The position numbers and the translations under genes are program-made. From an uncultured bacterium (lineage in GTDB: Bacteria; UBP6; UBA1177): 52,581 bases of DNA. Below, piece by piece: positions 1 to 7,911 of the stretch. Under the pieces are notes generated by a model, which was given only the letters and a program-made list of their open reading frames with translations, was not told the DNA's origin and ran no database searches. The stretch's first letter is position 1, and each line of letters opens with the position of its first letter. The stretch is from the NCBI GenBank assembly GCA_905233945.1, contig CAJOFY010000011.1, positions 37,185 to 89,765 on the forward strand, written 5' to 3'.

Positions 1-94
1 TGCTCCAGTAGCCTGTCATTTCCCTGTATTCCACCGTCTTTTCGCCCCGCTCGATCTTCTCGAACCATTCTCTTTTCAGGATAAATGTGAGCAT
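1..94 (-). CDS. ASCH-like domain protein, N-terminal part (runs off left edge)
   Basis: An open frame starts at the ATG on the minus strand at 94-92 and stays open to the window edge, giving 31 residues. The start follows a GGAG-type ribosome site and lies 2 bases after the stop of the upstream small gene, so the two are probably co-translated. The visible N-terminus (MLTFILKREWFEKI followed by GEKTVEYRE) resembles the opening of ASCH/YqfB-type domains, where a W-x2-I-x2-G-x-K-x2-E-x-R pattern lies near the start. Family members bind RNA or modified nucleosides, and some are amidohydrolases. The rest of the domain lies outside the window, so function cannot be assigned. Confidence 0.6.
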   Translation of the reverse strand, partial: MLTFILKREWFEKIERGEKTVEYREMTGYWS

Positions 95-96
95 CC

Positions 97-360
97 TTAT
101 ATCTCCATCATCAGGTCAACGATTTTCATTGCACTCACTAATGAGCTGACCTTGCCGTAAGTCCAGAATTCGATTTTTCTTCCGTAAAGCCTGTAGGCCG
201 CAAAAAAATTCTCTTCATCTTTTGGTTTGCCGCCGTATCGATGCGTGAATGCTTTTTTACTATCCTCGCCAAAAAGGTTGTCATCTGGAACGAAATATTT
301 TTCTTTCAGTTCCTCAAATCTCTTTCGGGCATCTTTCGGCGTGTCAAAATCCACTTTCAT
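97..360 (-). CDS. Small hypothetical protein (87 aa)
   Basis: An 87-residue soluble protein rich in Lys, Glu, Asp and aromatic residues, without signal peptide or membrane segment. A ribosome site (GGGAG then AAAAGGA) precedes the ATG. The gene sits in a tight leftward run: 13 bases after the 116-residue gene upstream and 2 bases before the ASCH-like gene downstream, which suggests one transcript. I do not recognise the family. Small soluble proteins beside ASCH proteins are common in plasmid, phage or other accessory cargo, but nothing here proves mobility. Confidence 0.6.
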   Translation of the reverse strand: MKVDFDTPKDARKRFEELKEKYFVPDDNLFGEDSKKAFTHRYGGKPKDEENFFAAYRLYGRKIEFWTYGKVSSLVSAMKIVDLMMEI

Positions 361-373
361 TCCTTTTCTCCCT

Positions 374-724
374 TCAATACAGTTTCATTTGCTTCTGTGT
401 TTCCTCCGTTTCCTCTTTTTTCGGCATAAACACGATCCTCTGATACATGTCACCCATCCGCGATCCCCTGATTTTTCCCGGCGTATGAGCAACAACTATC
501 CTGAAATTCTCGAAAAACTTGCCGCAAAACTCATGGTTTTCAAAAAACATCTGAGCTCCGTTTCCCGTCTGCGTTCCGTTTTCATCTGTCGGTGCTATCA
601 TGAAAGCATCGCCGAAACGCCCGAAAGCAAACGGCAATCCCTTATTGATCCAGTATTCCGCGTTCTTTTTCGCACTCTCAGCCAGCTCTTCAGGAGAGTT
701 GAAAACCCTAATCCTCTTCGTCAT
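374..724 (-). CDS. Small hypothetical protein (116 aa)
   Basis: The start chosen is the ATG at 724-722 because AAGGAG lies 6 bases upstream. A longer frame extends to 802 but would read through the two-hairpin repeat at 744-784 and has no better ribosome site. The product is a 116-residue soluble protein beginning MTKRIRVFNSPEELAE, with an aromatic, Gly-rich middle and a charged C-terminus (KKEETEETQK). There is no membrane segment or lipobox. It is the first visible gene of the leftward run 724 to 1. I do not recognise the family. Confidence 0.6.
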   Translation of the reverse strand: MTKRIRVFNSPEELAESAKKNAEYWINKGLPFAFGRFGDAFMIAPTDENGTQTGNGAQMFFENHEFCGKFFENFRIVVAHTPGKIRGSRMGDMYQRIVFMPKKEETEETQKQMKLY

Positions 725-743
725 TGTTATCTCCTTTTTGCGG

Positions 744-784
744 CGCCCCTGTTGCAGGGGAGCTGTCACGCAGTGACTGAGGGG
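744..784. repeat. Two-hairpin intergenic repeat unit
   Basis: Two adjacent perfect stems are visible. CCCCTG at 746-751 pairs with CAGGGG at 755-760 across a 3-base loop. GTCAC at 765-769 pairs with GTGAC at 773-777 across GCA. GGGG at 781-784 can alternatively pair with CCCC at 746-749. From memory, the string GGGGAGCTGTCAC...GTGACTGAGGGG resembles an abundant intergenic repeat in gut Clostridia. No second copy was noticed in this window. It lies just upstream of the ribosome site of the gene starting at 724. Confidence 0.55.
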
Positions 785-796
785 TTTGTAAAATGC

Positions 797-824
797 TTGC
801 AATCAGCAAATTTTTCACTATCAT
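797..824 (+). promoter_or_regulatory. Possible sigma70-type promoter for the membrane-protein pair
   Basis: TTGCAA at 797-802 and TATCAT at 819-824 are separated by 16 bases, about 34 bases before the ATG at 858. The -10 element is weak, so this is only a candidate. Confidence 0.3.
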
Positions 825-857
825 ATTAGGATTATTGAACTTTATGCAGGTGCGGAA

Positions 858-1784
858 ATGAGTAAATTCTTGCGCATACTCACCAGCCATTACAGGTTGA
901 TAATTTTTATCCTGATGTGGATTTTTCTCACTTTTCTTTGGTTTATCGGACCTGAAAACGATCCCAAACTGACATATTTCGATGTGATACTCTTCTTCTC
1001 AATCTTGCTCGGACTATTTTTTGTGTTTATCGAAATTCTGAAGCAAATCCCGAAAACAATTAGAAAAGTTATTGAAAAATTCGGAAAAGATTCCGGCGAT
1101 GACCGCGGTTTTCTGGAAAAATTCAGCGAAATTATATTTCATTCCGTAACCTCTACTCTTTTGTTTTTTGTTCTGGCGACCGCTGTCATGACTGCAATAG
1201 CCGCTTGCATTGAACCGTATGTTTTTGCTGAAAATTCTTCAATAAAATTCGCAGGCCGACTCTTTCTCATTGTGGTTATGATGTGGGCGTCATCTCCGTT
1301 CTGGATCATATTGCTGAATGTTTTGGATAAAAATGGGGCTAAAATTTCCAAAACTCCTGCCAAAAACAAGACTGACAGCAAGACTCCGACAATACATTGG
1401 CCTAAATTGATTGCATCGGTTTGGATTGGATACTCAATTATAATGGCGCTTTCAGTTTTGATTGAGCCGCTTCTCGAGCCCCATTTTCCGTCATTATTCG
1501 GCAGCGATTTTATCGAAAACACCATGTTGGTTGGTCTTTTGATCTCTTTAGTAATCGGTGTCCTCTATCTTTTATTCAGATTTCCGGCTATTCCGATATA
1601 CTTGATTGCAATAGCAATAACTCTTATTTTCGGAACAGTCTTTCTCCTTGTCCTTGTTGGCACTACCGCGACTTTGTCTCTCGGCGCAGTTCTTTCATGG
1701 GCGGTTTTCTTTTCAATAATGCGACCAAAAACAGAAATAACGATAATAGAAAATAAAGAGGATCAAAATGATAGACAAAACTGA
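858..1784 (+). CDS. Hypothetical multi-pass membrane protein (308 aa)
   Basis: A 308-residue integral inner-membrane protein with about seven hydrophobic segments, at roughly residues 12-32, 40-60, 95-117, 130-152, 185-205, 222-240 and 245-285. No catalytic motif or transporter signature is evident. The N-terminal ~75 residues (HYRL, then a hydrophobic helix, an acidic Pro/Asn turn, a second helix and a basic KTIRK stretch) resemble those of the next gene, indicating tandem duplication. The 3' end overlaps that gene by 17 bases, so translation is probably coupled. The ribosome site is poor. Function unknown. Confidence 0.7.
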   Translation: MSKFLRILTSHYRLIIFILMWIFLTFLWFIGPENDPKLTYFDVILFFSILLGLFFVFIEILKQIPKTIRKVIEKFGKDSGDDRGFLEKFSEIIFHSVTSTLLFFVLATAVMTAIAACIEPYVFAENSSIKFAGRLFLIVVMMWASSPFWIILLNVLDKNGAKISKTPAKNKTDSKTPTIHWPKLIASVWIGYSIIMALSVLIEPLLEPHFPSLFGSDFIENTMLVGLLISLVIGVLYLLFRFPAIPIYLIAIAITLIFGTVFLLVLVGTTATLSLGAVLSWAVFFSIMRPKTEITIIENKEDQNDRQN

Positions 1785-2448
1785 ATACGAATACATTGAA
1801 AACATCAGTTTTTCTTCAAGGATTTTCCGCTTTTTGAAAAAGCACTACACTCCGATACTTCTTATTTTAGTCTGGCTTTTCTTCACTCTTCGCTGGTATT
1901 TTGACCCGAGAAATAACGACCCGAACTTGGCGTATCCTTATTCCGCAGTTATCCAGGTTGTAATTGGCTGCGACATAATTCTTTTGTTTGTTATCGCCAT
2001 AATCAGAGCTCTGGTAACAGTTATCAAAACAATCAGAAAACGCAAAAACAAATATTCGGAAAGCGAAGCCTCAATAACAGAGACCGTTGAACCTGAATCC
2101 GTAAGATTTAAGCGGGTAAGAAGAGACCCGATTGATCGTGAACCAAACAGAGCGAAGCGGATTATGCTTAGAACTTTACGCGGTCTGAAAAGCCACTATA
2201 AACTCAAACTATGGATTTTTGCATCTTTGATTCTTGATGCCGCAGGTTATTTTTATATGGGCGAATCTTTTGCCTCCGATGCTCCACGTATCCTGAGTTT
2301 CATTACATTTATGATGGTCGCGATTCTGCCTTGCATGTTTATAACCGCAATTCTGCTGGCTCCGGTTGTCTTTATAATCTTAGCATTCGATGTTCTGCCC
2401 ATTGCCGTAGAGAATGTTACGAATAAAATCTTGGATTTTATTAAATAA
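1768..2448 (+). CDS. Hypothetical membrane protein, partial paralogue of upstream gene (226 aa)
   Basis: The product has four predicted membrane helices: two near residues 28-45 and 60-85, then two more after a charged cytoplasmic linker, at about 152-170 and 180-210. The opening FLKKHYTP, WLFFTLRWYFDP and VIKTIRKRK segments match the upstream protein's layout. A further internal copy of the motif (LKSHYKLK then a helix) occurs near residue 145. The ATG lies inside the upstream coding region, so the two are probably translationally coupled. No known family is recognised. A paired membrane complex is possible but is inference. Confidence 0.7.
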   Translation: MIDKTEYEYIENISFSSRIFRFLKKHYTPILLILVWLFFTLRWYFDPRNNDPNLAYPYSAVIQVVIGCDIILLFVIAIIRALVTVIKTIRKRKNKYSESEASITETVEPESVRFKRVRRDPIDREPNRAKRIMLRTLRGLKSHYKLKLWIFASLILDAAGYFYMGESFASDAPRILSFITFMMVAILPCMFITAILLAPVVFIILAFDVLPIAVENVTNKILDFIK

Positions 2449-2464
2449 TATTATGTGCATTCTG

Positions 2465-2496
2465 AACCTGTAGTTGCTAACTTCGGTTTTTTATTT
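2465..2496. terminator. Possible terminator between convergent genes
   Basis: An imperfect hairpin (AACC...AGTT, loop GCT, AACT...GGTT) is followed by TTTTATTTT on the plus strand. It sits between the rightward gene ending at 2448 and the leftward esterase ending at 2491. The stem is interrupted and AT-rich, so confidence is low. Confidence 0.35.
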
Positions 2497-3162
2497 TAGC
2501 ACTCTTTTAATCCCTTTCGCCGTTCTCAAAATAGTTTCAGTGAAGTGGTTCCCGGGATTTAATTCAAAAATTGTCGGAATATTTTGTGATTTGTAGATTT
2601 CAGCGAGTTTTTCGGTGTTTCCCCGCACCGGAGCGAGGTTCTTGTCGCGTGTTTTCGATTCGGCTTCTCCCAGCGAAAGATAGATCAAATCAGGGGTTTT
2701 TGCGAACTTGTTTGTTTCGGCGAATCCGGTGAATCCGGGAAACCAGAGTGAGCCGGAAACGCTTGCGATGCGGCTGAAAATATCGGTTCTGTATGCCGCG
2801 TAAAGGGCAAAAAGTCCGGCAAGCGAATAGCCTGCAATAGCGGTAAATTCAGGCTCGAATCCGAGTTTTGCGCGGATTTCAGGTATAATTTCATTTGTCA
2901 GTTTTTTGATATATTCGTCTGCACCGCCGAAACCGTATTTGTTGTTTCCAATGTTCGGAGTTGGCCACGGTGAAAGATCGTGATTCCAGTCGAGATTTCC
3001 GATCGCGGCAAGGGTGAAATTTTCGCAGCCCAACTCAACACACTTCTCGAAAACTTCCTTTCCTTCACCTTGAAATGTGTGGAGAATCACTAACGGAATT
3101 TTTCTGTCAGAGTCGGTTTTTGTAAAAATCTCGACTGTTTTTCCTGAAATAGTGAGCGGCAT
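2491..3162 (-). CDS. Putative alpha/beta-hydrolase esterase (223 aa)
   Basis: A compact alpha/beta hydrolase of the esterase D / enterochelin-esterase type. The nucleophile elbow is GYSLAG (G-x-S-x-G) near residue 113. A C-terminal GNHF near residue 205 can supply the catalytic His. The acid residue cannot be placed by eye. The start at 3162 was chosen because GGAG lies about 6 bases upstream; a frame 14 codons longer lacks a good site. There is no signal peptide, so it should act in the cytoplasm on a carboxyl ester or thioester. It converges with the membrane-protein pair and diverges from the lipoprotein gene at 3318. Substrate unknown. Confidence 0.7.
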   Translation of the reverse strand: MPLTISGKTVEIFTKTDSDRKIPLVILHTFQGEGKEVFEKCVELGCENFTLAAIGNLDWNHDLSPWPTPNIGNNKYGFGGADEYIKKLTNEIIPEIRAKLGFEPEFTAIAGYSLAGLFALYAAYRTDIFSRIASVSGSLWFPGFTGFAETNKFAKTPDLIYLSLGEAESKTRDKNLAPVRGNTEKLAEIYKSQNIPTIFELNPGNHFTETILRTAKGIKRVLK

Positions 3163-3269
3163 TTCAACTCCGGTTTTTTTTATGCGAAAACCTTTGCAAA
3201 TCAAGCCGAGATTACATCAACGCGGTTGAAAATCCAACATTTAATTTCTTGAATTTCCTTTTTTTATCG

Positions 3270-3292
3270 ACACAATGATTGTGTTTTGTTTT
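3270..3292 (+). promoter_or_regulatory. Hairpin plus T-tract in the leader of the 3318 gene
   Basis: ACACAA (3270-3275) and TTGTGT (3279-3284) form a 6-bp stem with a TGA loop, followed by a T-rich run, about 25 bases before the lipoprotein ATG. The geometry fits a weak intrinsic terminator or attenuator, but the stem is AT-rich and no antiterminator could be defined. Confidence 0.25.
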
Positions 3293-3317
3293 TTGTGTAT
3301 CCTGCGGAGGGTTCTCC

Positions 3318-6158
3318 ATGAAAAAAATCTTTATGTTTTTCATGATTTTAGTGCTTTTTTCAGTTGTTTCGTGCGGCGGTTCAAAAAAAGAGGAAACTGC
3401 CGCCATTAGTGATTCTGACTCAGATACAAATGATGAAGAGATCGGTGAAATTGATGAAACAGATGAAACTGACGGTGATGAGAGCGATGCGGACGATAGT
3501 GATGAAACGGATGCAGATGCAGACGATACAGATCATGCGGCAGGAAGTCAGTGCAGCAAAAATCCATGCAAAAATATAGAAAACTCTACGGGAGAATGTA
3601 TCCCCGGAGAAAACGACTATTCATGCGAATGCAAAGAAAACTACACTTGGGAAGGATATGCCTGGGAAGGACCCCGCTGCAAAGCCGACGAGAGGAAGGA
3701 AAGCTGCACTGGACTTCCCGAAAATGCCCAGTGGACTAAAGTTTCAGAGGTAACGCAGACCTGGAACGGAGAAGATTGGGAGCCTTCCGCAACGGCTGTT
3801 TACAGCGAAGAGATATCTTACAACCGCTGCTATTTCAAATGTCTGCCTTCTTACGTATGGAACGGTGAAAAATGTGCCGAGCCGTGTGAAAACGAACCGT
3901 GCAAAAACATGCCGAATTCCACCGGGACCTGCTTTAATTCAACAGCCGGCAGACATATATGCGAATGCGACGAAAACTACTGGTGGTGGGGAGAAAGACG
4001 CGGCTGCATAGCGCAGAAACCTGCTCTGGCAAACATCTGCACAGGAATGTACTCATGCAGCAGCAACGGCGGCAAGATCGAGTGTCCTGCGGCGGAGGAT
4101 GAAGTTTTTTACGGGCAGGATGCCCAGTATGCGAAGCTTGGTTTCTGTTCCCCTAAGGATTTCTCAGTAAATTCCGACTTTCCGGATGAACCGACTATTG
4201 TAAGCAGAAACACAGGACTAGAATGGCACCATCTGTCTGAATACGCCTCATACTCATGGAATGAAGCCTCCGAGACATGCGGGAATCTGAGTTATGCCGG
4301 GAAAAACGACTGGAGGCTGCCGAGACTGCATGAGCTCATGTCGATTGCGGCTGTCACCGATGAAGACAAGGAACAGAACGAAATATATTTTCCGCTTCAG
4401 GTGAGCGCTCTCTGGGCTTCTGAAATCTTCCAGTACAACAACCAGCATTCGTGGACTTTTTCTTTCCCTTACGGCACCACACACAACAATTCATCTTCTG
4501 CCGGTACTGTGTGCGTCCGCGGCGAAGAATCGCAGGCTCCTGTGTTTGAAGAATCAACACTCAACGGAGATGAGGTTCTTACCGATTCCGCAAGCGGACT
4601 TATGTGGCAGAAAAATTACGCAGAGAAAGGAATGACAAAATGGAAAGAAGCACTTTTCTACTGCGAAAACCTGATTTATGCAGGATATTCCGACTGGAGA
4701 CTGCCGAACAGAAACGAACTTGCTTCAATTATAAACTACGAAAAATACAGACCGGCAGCTGATTTTCCGATCACGCCGATGCATGACATGTTGGTTTTTT
4801 TCTCAGCTACATCACAAGGCGCCATGGTAGACATAGTTGATTTTATCTACGGTGAACTGAAAATGATGTCCAAAGGAGAAGGTGATGTAATTCCTGAGTA
4901 CTTTGCGCGCTGTGTGAGATCTGATGTCTGCGATGAAGGCTATTTCCTGAAAGGTTCCGAATGCGTTAAAAATCCGTGCAAACCGGAATCGTGCGAACTG
5001 GCAGATTCAACAGGTGTATGTATCCCTAAAACCGAATCGGTATATGAGTGCGGATGCGCCGAAGGATACGGCTGGAACGGCTCAAAATGCGTCAATCCGT
5101 GCGACAGTGATCCCTGTTCCGAAGTTGCAAACTCGGACAAAGTCTGCACTCCGGTGAACGCAGCTGTTTATTACTGCGGATGCCTTGAAGGTTTCAGCTG
5201 GAATGACGGCGGATGCAAAGAAGTATCTAATGCTCCGACACTCGGCAACATCTGTTCCGGGCAGCAGAGCTGTTACAGCATGGAAGATGAAATTCAGTGC
5301 CCGGCAGCAGGAAAGGATTTCTACGGTCAGGATGCACAGTATGCGGCAAAAGGAAAATGCGAACAGCAGAGTCTGGTGCTGAAAACTGTTTCAGATGAGA
5401 CCGTCGTCATCGATAAAAATACCGGGTTGCAGTGGCAGCAGGCAATTTCTAAAAAGGCTTACACCTGGAACGATGCTTTTGCTTACTGCGAAAATCTTGA
5501 ATATGCAGGATTTTCCGACTGGAGGATGCCTGCACCCCAGGAAATAATGACAATAGGTCTCTATTCCGGTGCCGGTACGCCGGTCAACACGGGATATTTT
5601 ACGGATATTCCGGTATCCGGCAGCGGCAACTATTTGTGGACATCAGCATTTTACAAAAACGATCCTGAGAGAGTGTGGATATTCCATCCGAACAAAGGTT
5701 TCACCTACTACCTTGCTACAAAATCAAGCATTTACAATGTGATGTGTGTCCGCGGCAAAGGGCTTCCGACAGCGGAATTTATAATATCGGACGTAAGCGG
5801 GGAAAGCATTGCAAAAGACACTTCCAGCGGTCTGGTATGGCAGAAGACCTACACAGAAATAAAAACATGGCAGGAAGCCCTCGCCTACTGCGAAAACCTT
5901 GAATATGCAGGATTTTCCGACTGGAGACTACCGAACAAGAACGAGCTCGCTTCGATCATAAACTACGATTCCGACAACGATTCATGGCCTCTCGACATGC
6001 CGTCAGACTACGGTTTCTGGACATCGACAACATTCTTTTCGAGCTCTATGACAAACGAACTGGCAATAGTGATAGAAATCGACGGCAAACAGGGCTATAT
6101 GCCGAAACACAACAAATTCTATCACTACCCCTACCATGTCCGCTGCGTAAGGAACTAA
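3318..6158 (+). CDS. Surface lipoprotein: acidic stalk, EGF-like modules, four DUF1566 domains (946 aa)
   Basis: The start at 3318 follows GGAGG. A lipoprotein signal peptide ends in VVSC with the lipidated Cys at residue 19. An acidic Asp/Glu/Thr stalk spans about residues 24-68. Cys-rich EGF-like segments of the pattern C-x-P-C-x-N...C-x-C follow near 72-105, 190-225, 550-585 and 590-625. Four DUF1566 (Lcl C-terminal) domains show the cores [ST]GLxW, then W-x-A-x3-C-x-N-L-x-Y-A-G, then DWR[LM]P. They lie at about residues 300-400, 420-530, 690-800 and 815-945. The two halves repeat the same order, so the gene grew by internal duplication. It is probably displayed on the cell surface. The ligand is unknown. 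Confidence 0.85.
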   Translation: MKKIFMFFMILVLFSVVSCGGSKKEETAAISDSDSDTNDEEIGEIDETDETDGDESDADDSDETDADADDTDHAAGSQCSKNPCKNIENSTGECIPGENDYSCECKENYTWEGYAWEGPRCKADERKESCTGLPENAQWTKVSEVTQTWNGEDWEPSATAVYSEEISYNRCYFKCLPSYVWNGEKCAEPCENEPCKNMPNSTGTCFNSTAGRHICECDENYWWWGERRGCIAQKPALANICTGMYSCSSNGGKIECPAAEDEVFYGQDAQYAKLGFCSPKDFSVNSDFPDEPTIVSRNTGLEWHHLSEYASYSWNEASETCGNLSYAGKNDWRLPRLHELMSIAAVTDEDKEQNEIYFPLQVSALWASEIFQYNNQHSWTFSFPYGTTHNNSSSAGTVCVRGEESQAPVFEESTLNGDEVLTDSASGLMWQKNYAEKGMTKWKEALFYCENLIYAGYSDWRLPNRNELASIINYEKYRPAADFPITPMHDMLVFFSATSQGAMVDIVDFIYGELKMMSKGEGDVIPEYFARCVRSDVCDEGYFLKGSECVKNPCKPESCELADSTGVCIPKTESVYECGCAEGYGWNGSKCVNPCDSDPCSEVANSDKVCTPVNAAVYYCGCLEGFSWNDGGCKEVSNAPTLGNICSGQQSCYSMEDEIQCPAAGKDFYGQDAQYAAKGKCEQQSLVLKTVSDETVVIDKNTGLQWQQAISKKAYTWNDAFAYCENLEYAGFSDWRMPAPQEIMTIGLYSGAGTPVNTGYFTDIPVSGSGNYLWTSAFYKNDPERVWIFHPNKGFTYYLATKSSIYNVMCVRGKGLPTAEFIISDVSGESIAKDTSSGLVWQKTYTEIKTWQEALAYCENLEYAGFSDWRLPNKNELASIINYDSDNDSWPLDMPSDYGFWTSTTFFSSSMTNELAIVIEIDGKQGYMPKHNKFYHYPYHVRCVRN

Positions 6159-6169
6159 GTTGCTTTCCG

Positions 6170-7813
6170 TTATTTATTTTTCTTCTTTGCGAGTGCCGCT
6201 TTGACAAGGCCGTTGAAAAGCGGATGCGGGTCGGTCGGTCTGCTTTTGAATTCAGGATGGAACTGGCACGCTTCGAAATATGGATGATTGTCAAGTTCGA
6301 TCATTTCGACAAGTTTGCCGTCGGGCGAAGTTCCGACAACTTTGAGCCCCGCTTTTTCAAGTTCTTCGCGGAATTTGCTGTCATAGTTGAATTCGTAGCG
6401 GTGGCGGTGGCGTTCGCTGATGGATTCGCTTTTGTAAAGTTTTGCCGCCTTCGAGCCTTTGACAAGGTTGCACGGATATGCGCCGAGACGCATTGTGCCG
6501 CCTTTTTTGGTAACTTTTCTCTGCTCGTCCATGAGGTCGATGACGGGATGTTTCGTCTTGGTGTCGAATTCAGTCGAGTTCGCGTCTTTCCAGCCGAGAA
6601 CGTTTCTTGCGTATTCGATTACGCAGCACTGCATTCCGAGGCATATTCCCAGAAGCGGAACTTTGTTTTCACGGGCATATTTTATCGCGATGCACTTTCC
6701 GTTGACTCCGCGTGTGCCGAAGCCGCCGGGAATCAGGATTCCGTCAGCCTTTTTGAGAAGTTTTGGATTTTTCTCAAGATCTTCGGCTTCAATGCATTCG
6801 ACATGAACTTTCGCGTTGTTCGCCATTCCTGCGTGCTGAAGTGCCTCGTGAACCGATTTGTAGGCGTCTCTGATCGCGATGTATTTGCCGACAAGGGCTA
6901 TCGTGCATTCGTATTTCGGCTTTGTCGCCTTGCGGACAAGCGTGTCCCACTCGGTGTGGATGACAGGTTTTATCGGAAGTTTGAGCTGCTCAAGGATCCT
7001 GAGGTCAAGTTCCTGTTTCAGAAGTTCGCGCGGAACTGCATAAACTGAATCGGTAACGTCTTTTTCCTCGATTACACATTCGGGGCGGACGTTGCAGAAA
7101 AGGGCAAGTTTATTGAGATGATCCTGCGGGATCGTCATTTCGGTGCGGCAGACAAGGATGTCCGGGATGATACCGATGTTCCTGAGCTCGGCGACTGAAT
7201 GCTGCGAAGGTTTGGTTTTGAGCTCTCCCGCCGCTTTCAGATAAGGAACAAGCGTGAGGTGGACGAAGCAGCTGTTTTCAGGGCCTACTTCAAAGCGGAA
7301 CTGTCTCGCCGCTTCGAGGAAAGGAAGCGATTCGATGTCGCCCGCGACTCCGCCGATTTCGCAAAGAACGATGTCGGCGCCGCTTTCTGCCGCGCTGCGG
7401 AATGCGTCCTTGATCTCGTTTGTGATGTGGGGAACGACCTGGACTGTGCCGCCGAGATACGCTCCTGCGCGCTCTTTTGCGATGACAGAGGAATAAATTC
7501 TTCCCGAAGTATAGCTTGAAGCCCTTGTGCAGTGGACACCTGCGAAACGCTCGTAGTGGCCGAGGTCGAGGTCAGTTTCGTAGCCGTCGTCCGTGACGAA
7601 AACTTCGCCGTGCTGATAAGGGCTCATCGTGCCGGGATCGACATTGAGATAAGGGTCGAGTTTCTGCATAAAAACCTGATATCCGCGGCTTTTAAGAATG
7701 AGTGCGAGCGATGCCGAAGTGATCCCTTTTCCTAAGGAACTCACGACTCCGCCGGTGATAAAAATGTACTTTGTCTGCTTTTTGCCTTTCGGTGATACGG
7801 TTTTTTTCTGCAT
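6170..7813 (-). CDS. pyrG: CTP synthase
   Basis: PyrG makes CTP from UTP, ATP and glutamine. The 547-residue length matches the family. The N-terminal synthetase domain shows [12 protein letters not shown] (ATP-binding P-loop), [27 protein letters not shown] and [10 protein letters not shown]. The C-terminal class I glutamine amidotransferase domain shows GGFGTRG, the nucleophile elbow GICLGMQ with its Cys, and FHPEF supplying the catalytic His-Glu. The start at 7813 was chosen because GGGAG lies 6 bases upstream; ten further upstream codons are open but lack a site. A promoter-like pair lies at 7865-7892. The gene converges with the 3318 lipoprotein, leaving 11 bases between their stops. Confidence 0.97.
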   Translation of the reverse strand: MQKKTVSPKGKKQTKYIFITGGVVSSLGKGITSASLALILKSRGYQVFMQKLDPYLNVDPGTMSPYQHGEVFVTDDGYETDLDLGHYERFAGVHCTRASSYTSGRIYSSVIAKERAGAYLGGTVQVVPHITNEIKDAFRSAAESGADIVLCEIGGVAGDIESLPFLEAARQFRFEVGPENSCFVHLTLVPYLKAAGELKTKPSQHSVAELRNIGIIPDILVCRTEMTIPQDHLNKLALFCNVRPECVIEEKDVTDSVYAVPRELLKQELDLRILEQLKLPIKPVIHTEWDTLVRKATKPKYECTIALVGKYIAIRDAYKSVHEALQHAGMANNAKVHVECIEAEDLEKNPKLLKKADGILIPGGFGTRGVNGKCIAIKYARENKVPLLGICLGMQCCVIEYARNVLGWKDANSTEFDTKTKHPVIDLMDEQRKVTKKGGTMRLGAYPCNLVKGSKAAKLYKSESISERHRHRYEFNYDSKFREELEKAGLKVVGTSPDGKLVEMIELDNHPYFEACQFHPEFKSRPTDPHPLFNGLVKAALAKKKNK

Positions 7814-7864
7814 AACTTTCTCCCTTGAAAAAAATGTTGCCAAAAATGTTTAAAGAGCCTGCAT

Positions 7865-7892
7865 AGTTTAGGGATTTTTTGTTGAAAGACAA
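7865..7892 (-). promoter_or_regulatory. Probable sigma70-type promoter of pyrG
   Basis: On the minus strand TTGTCT (7892-7887) and TAAACT (7870-7865) are separated by 16 bases, about 50 bases before the pyrG start. The same TAAACT -10 and 16-base spacing appear upstream of the gene at 51531. Confidence 0.4.
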
Positions 7893-7911
7893 TGATTTTA
7901 GAGTGATTTTT

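Noticed and set aside
6170-7843. Many long open frames on the plus strand inside pyrG
   Set aside because: They are opposite-strand shadows of a fully conserved CTP synthase and lack ribosome sites and family motifs.
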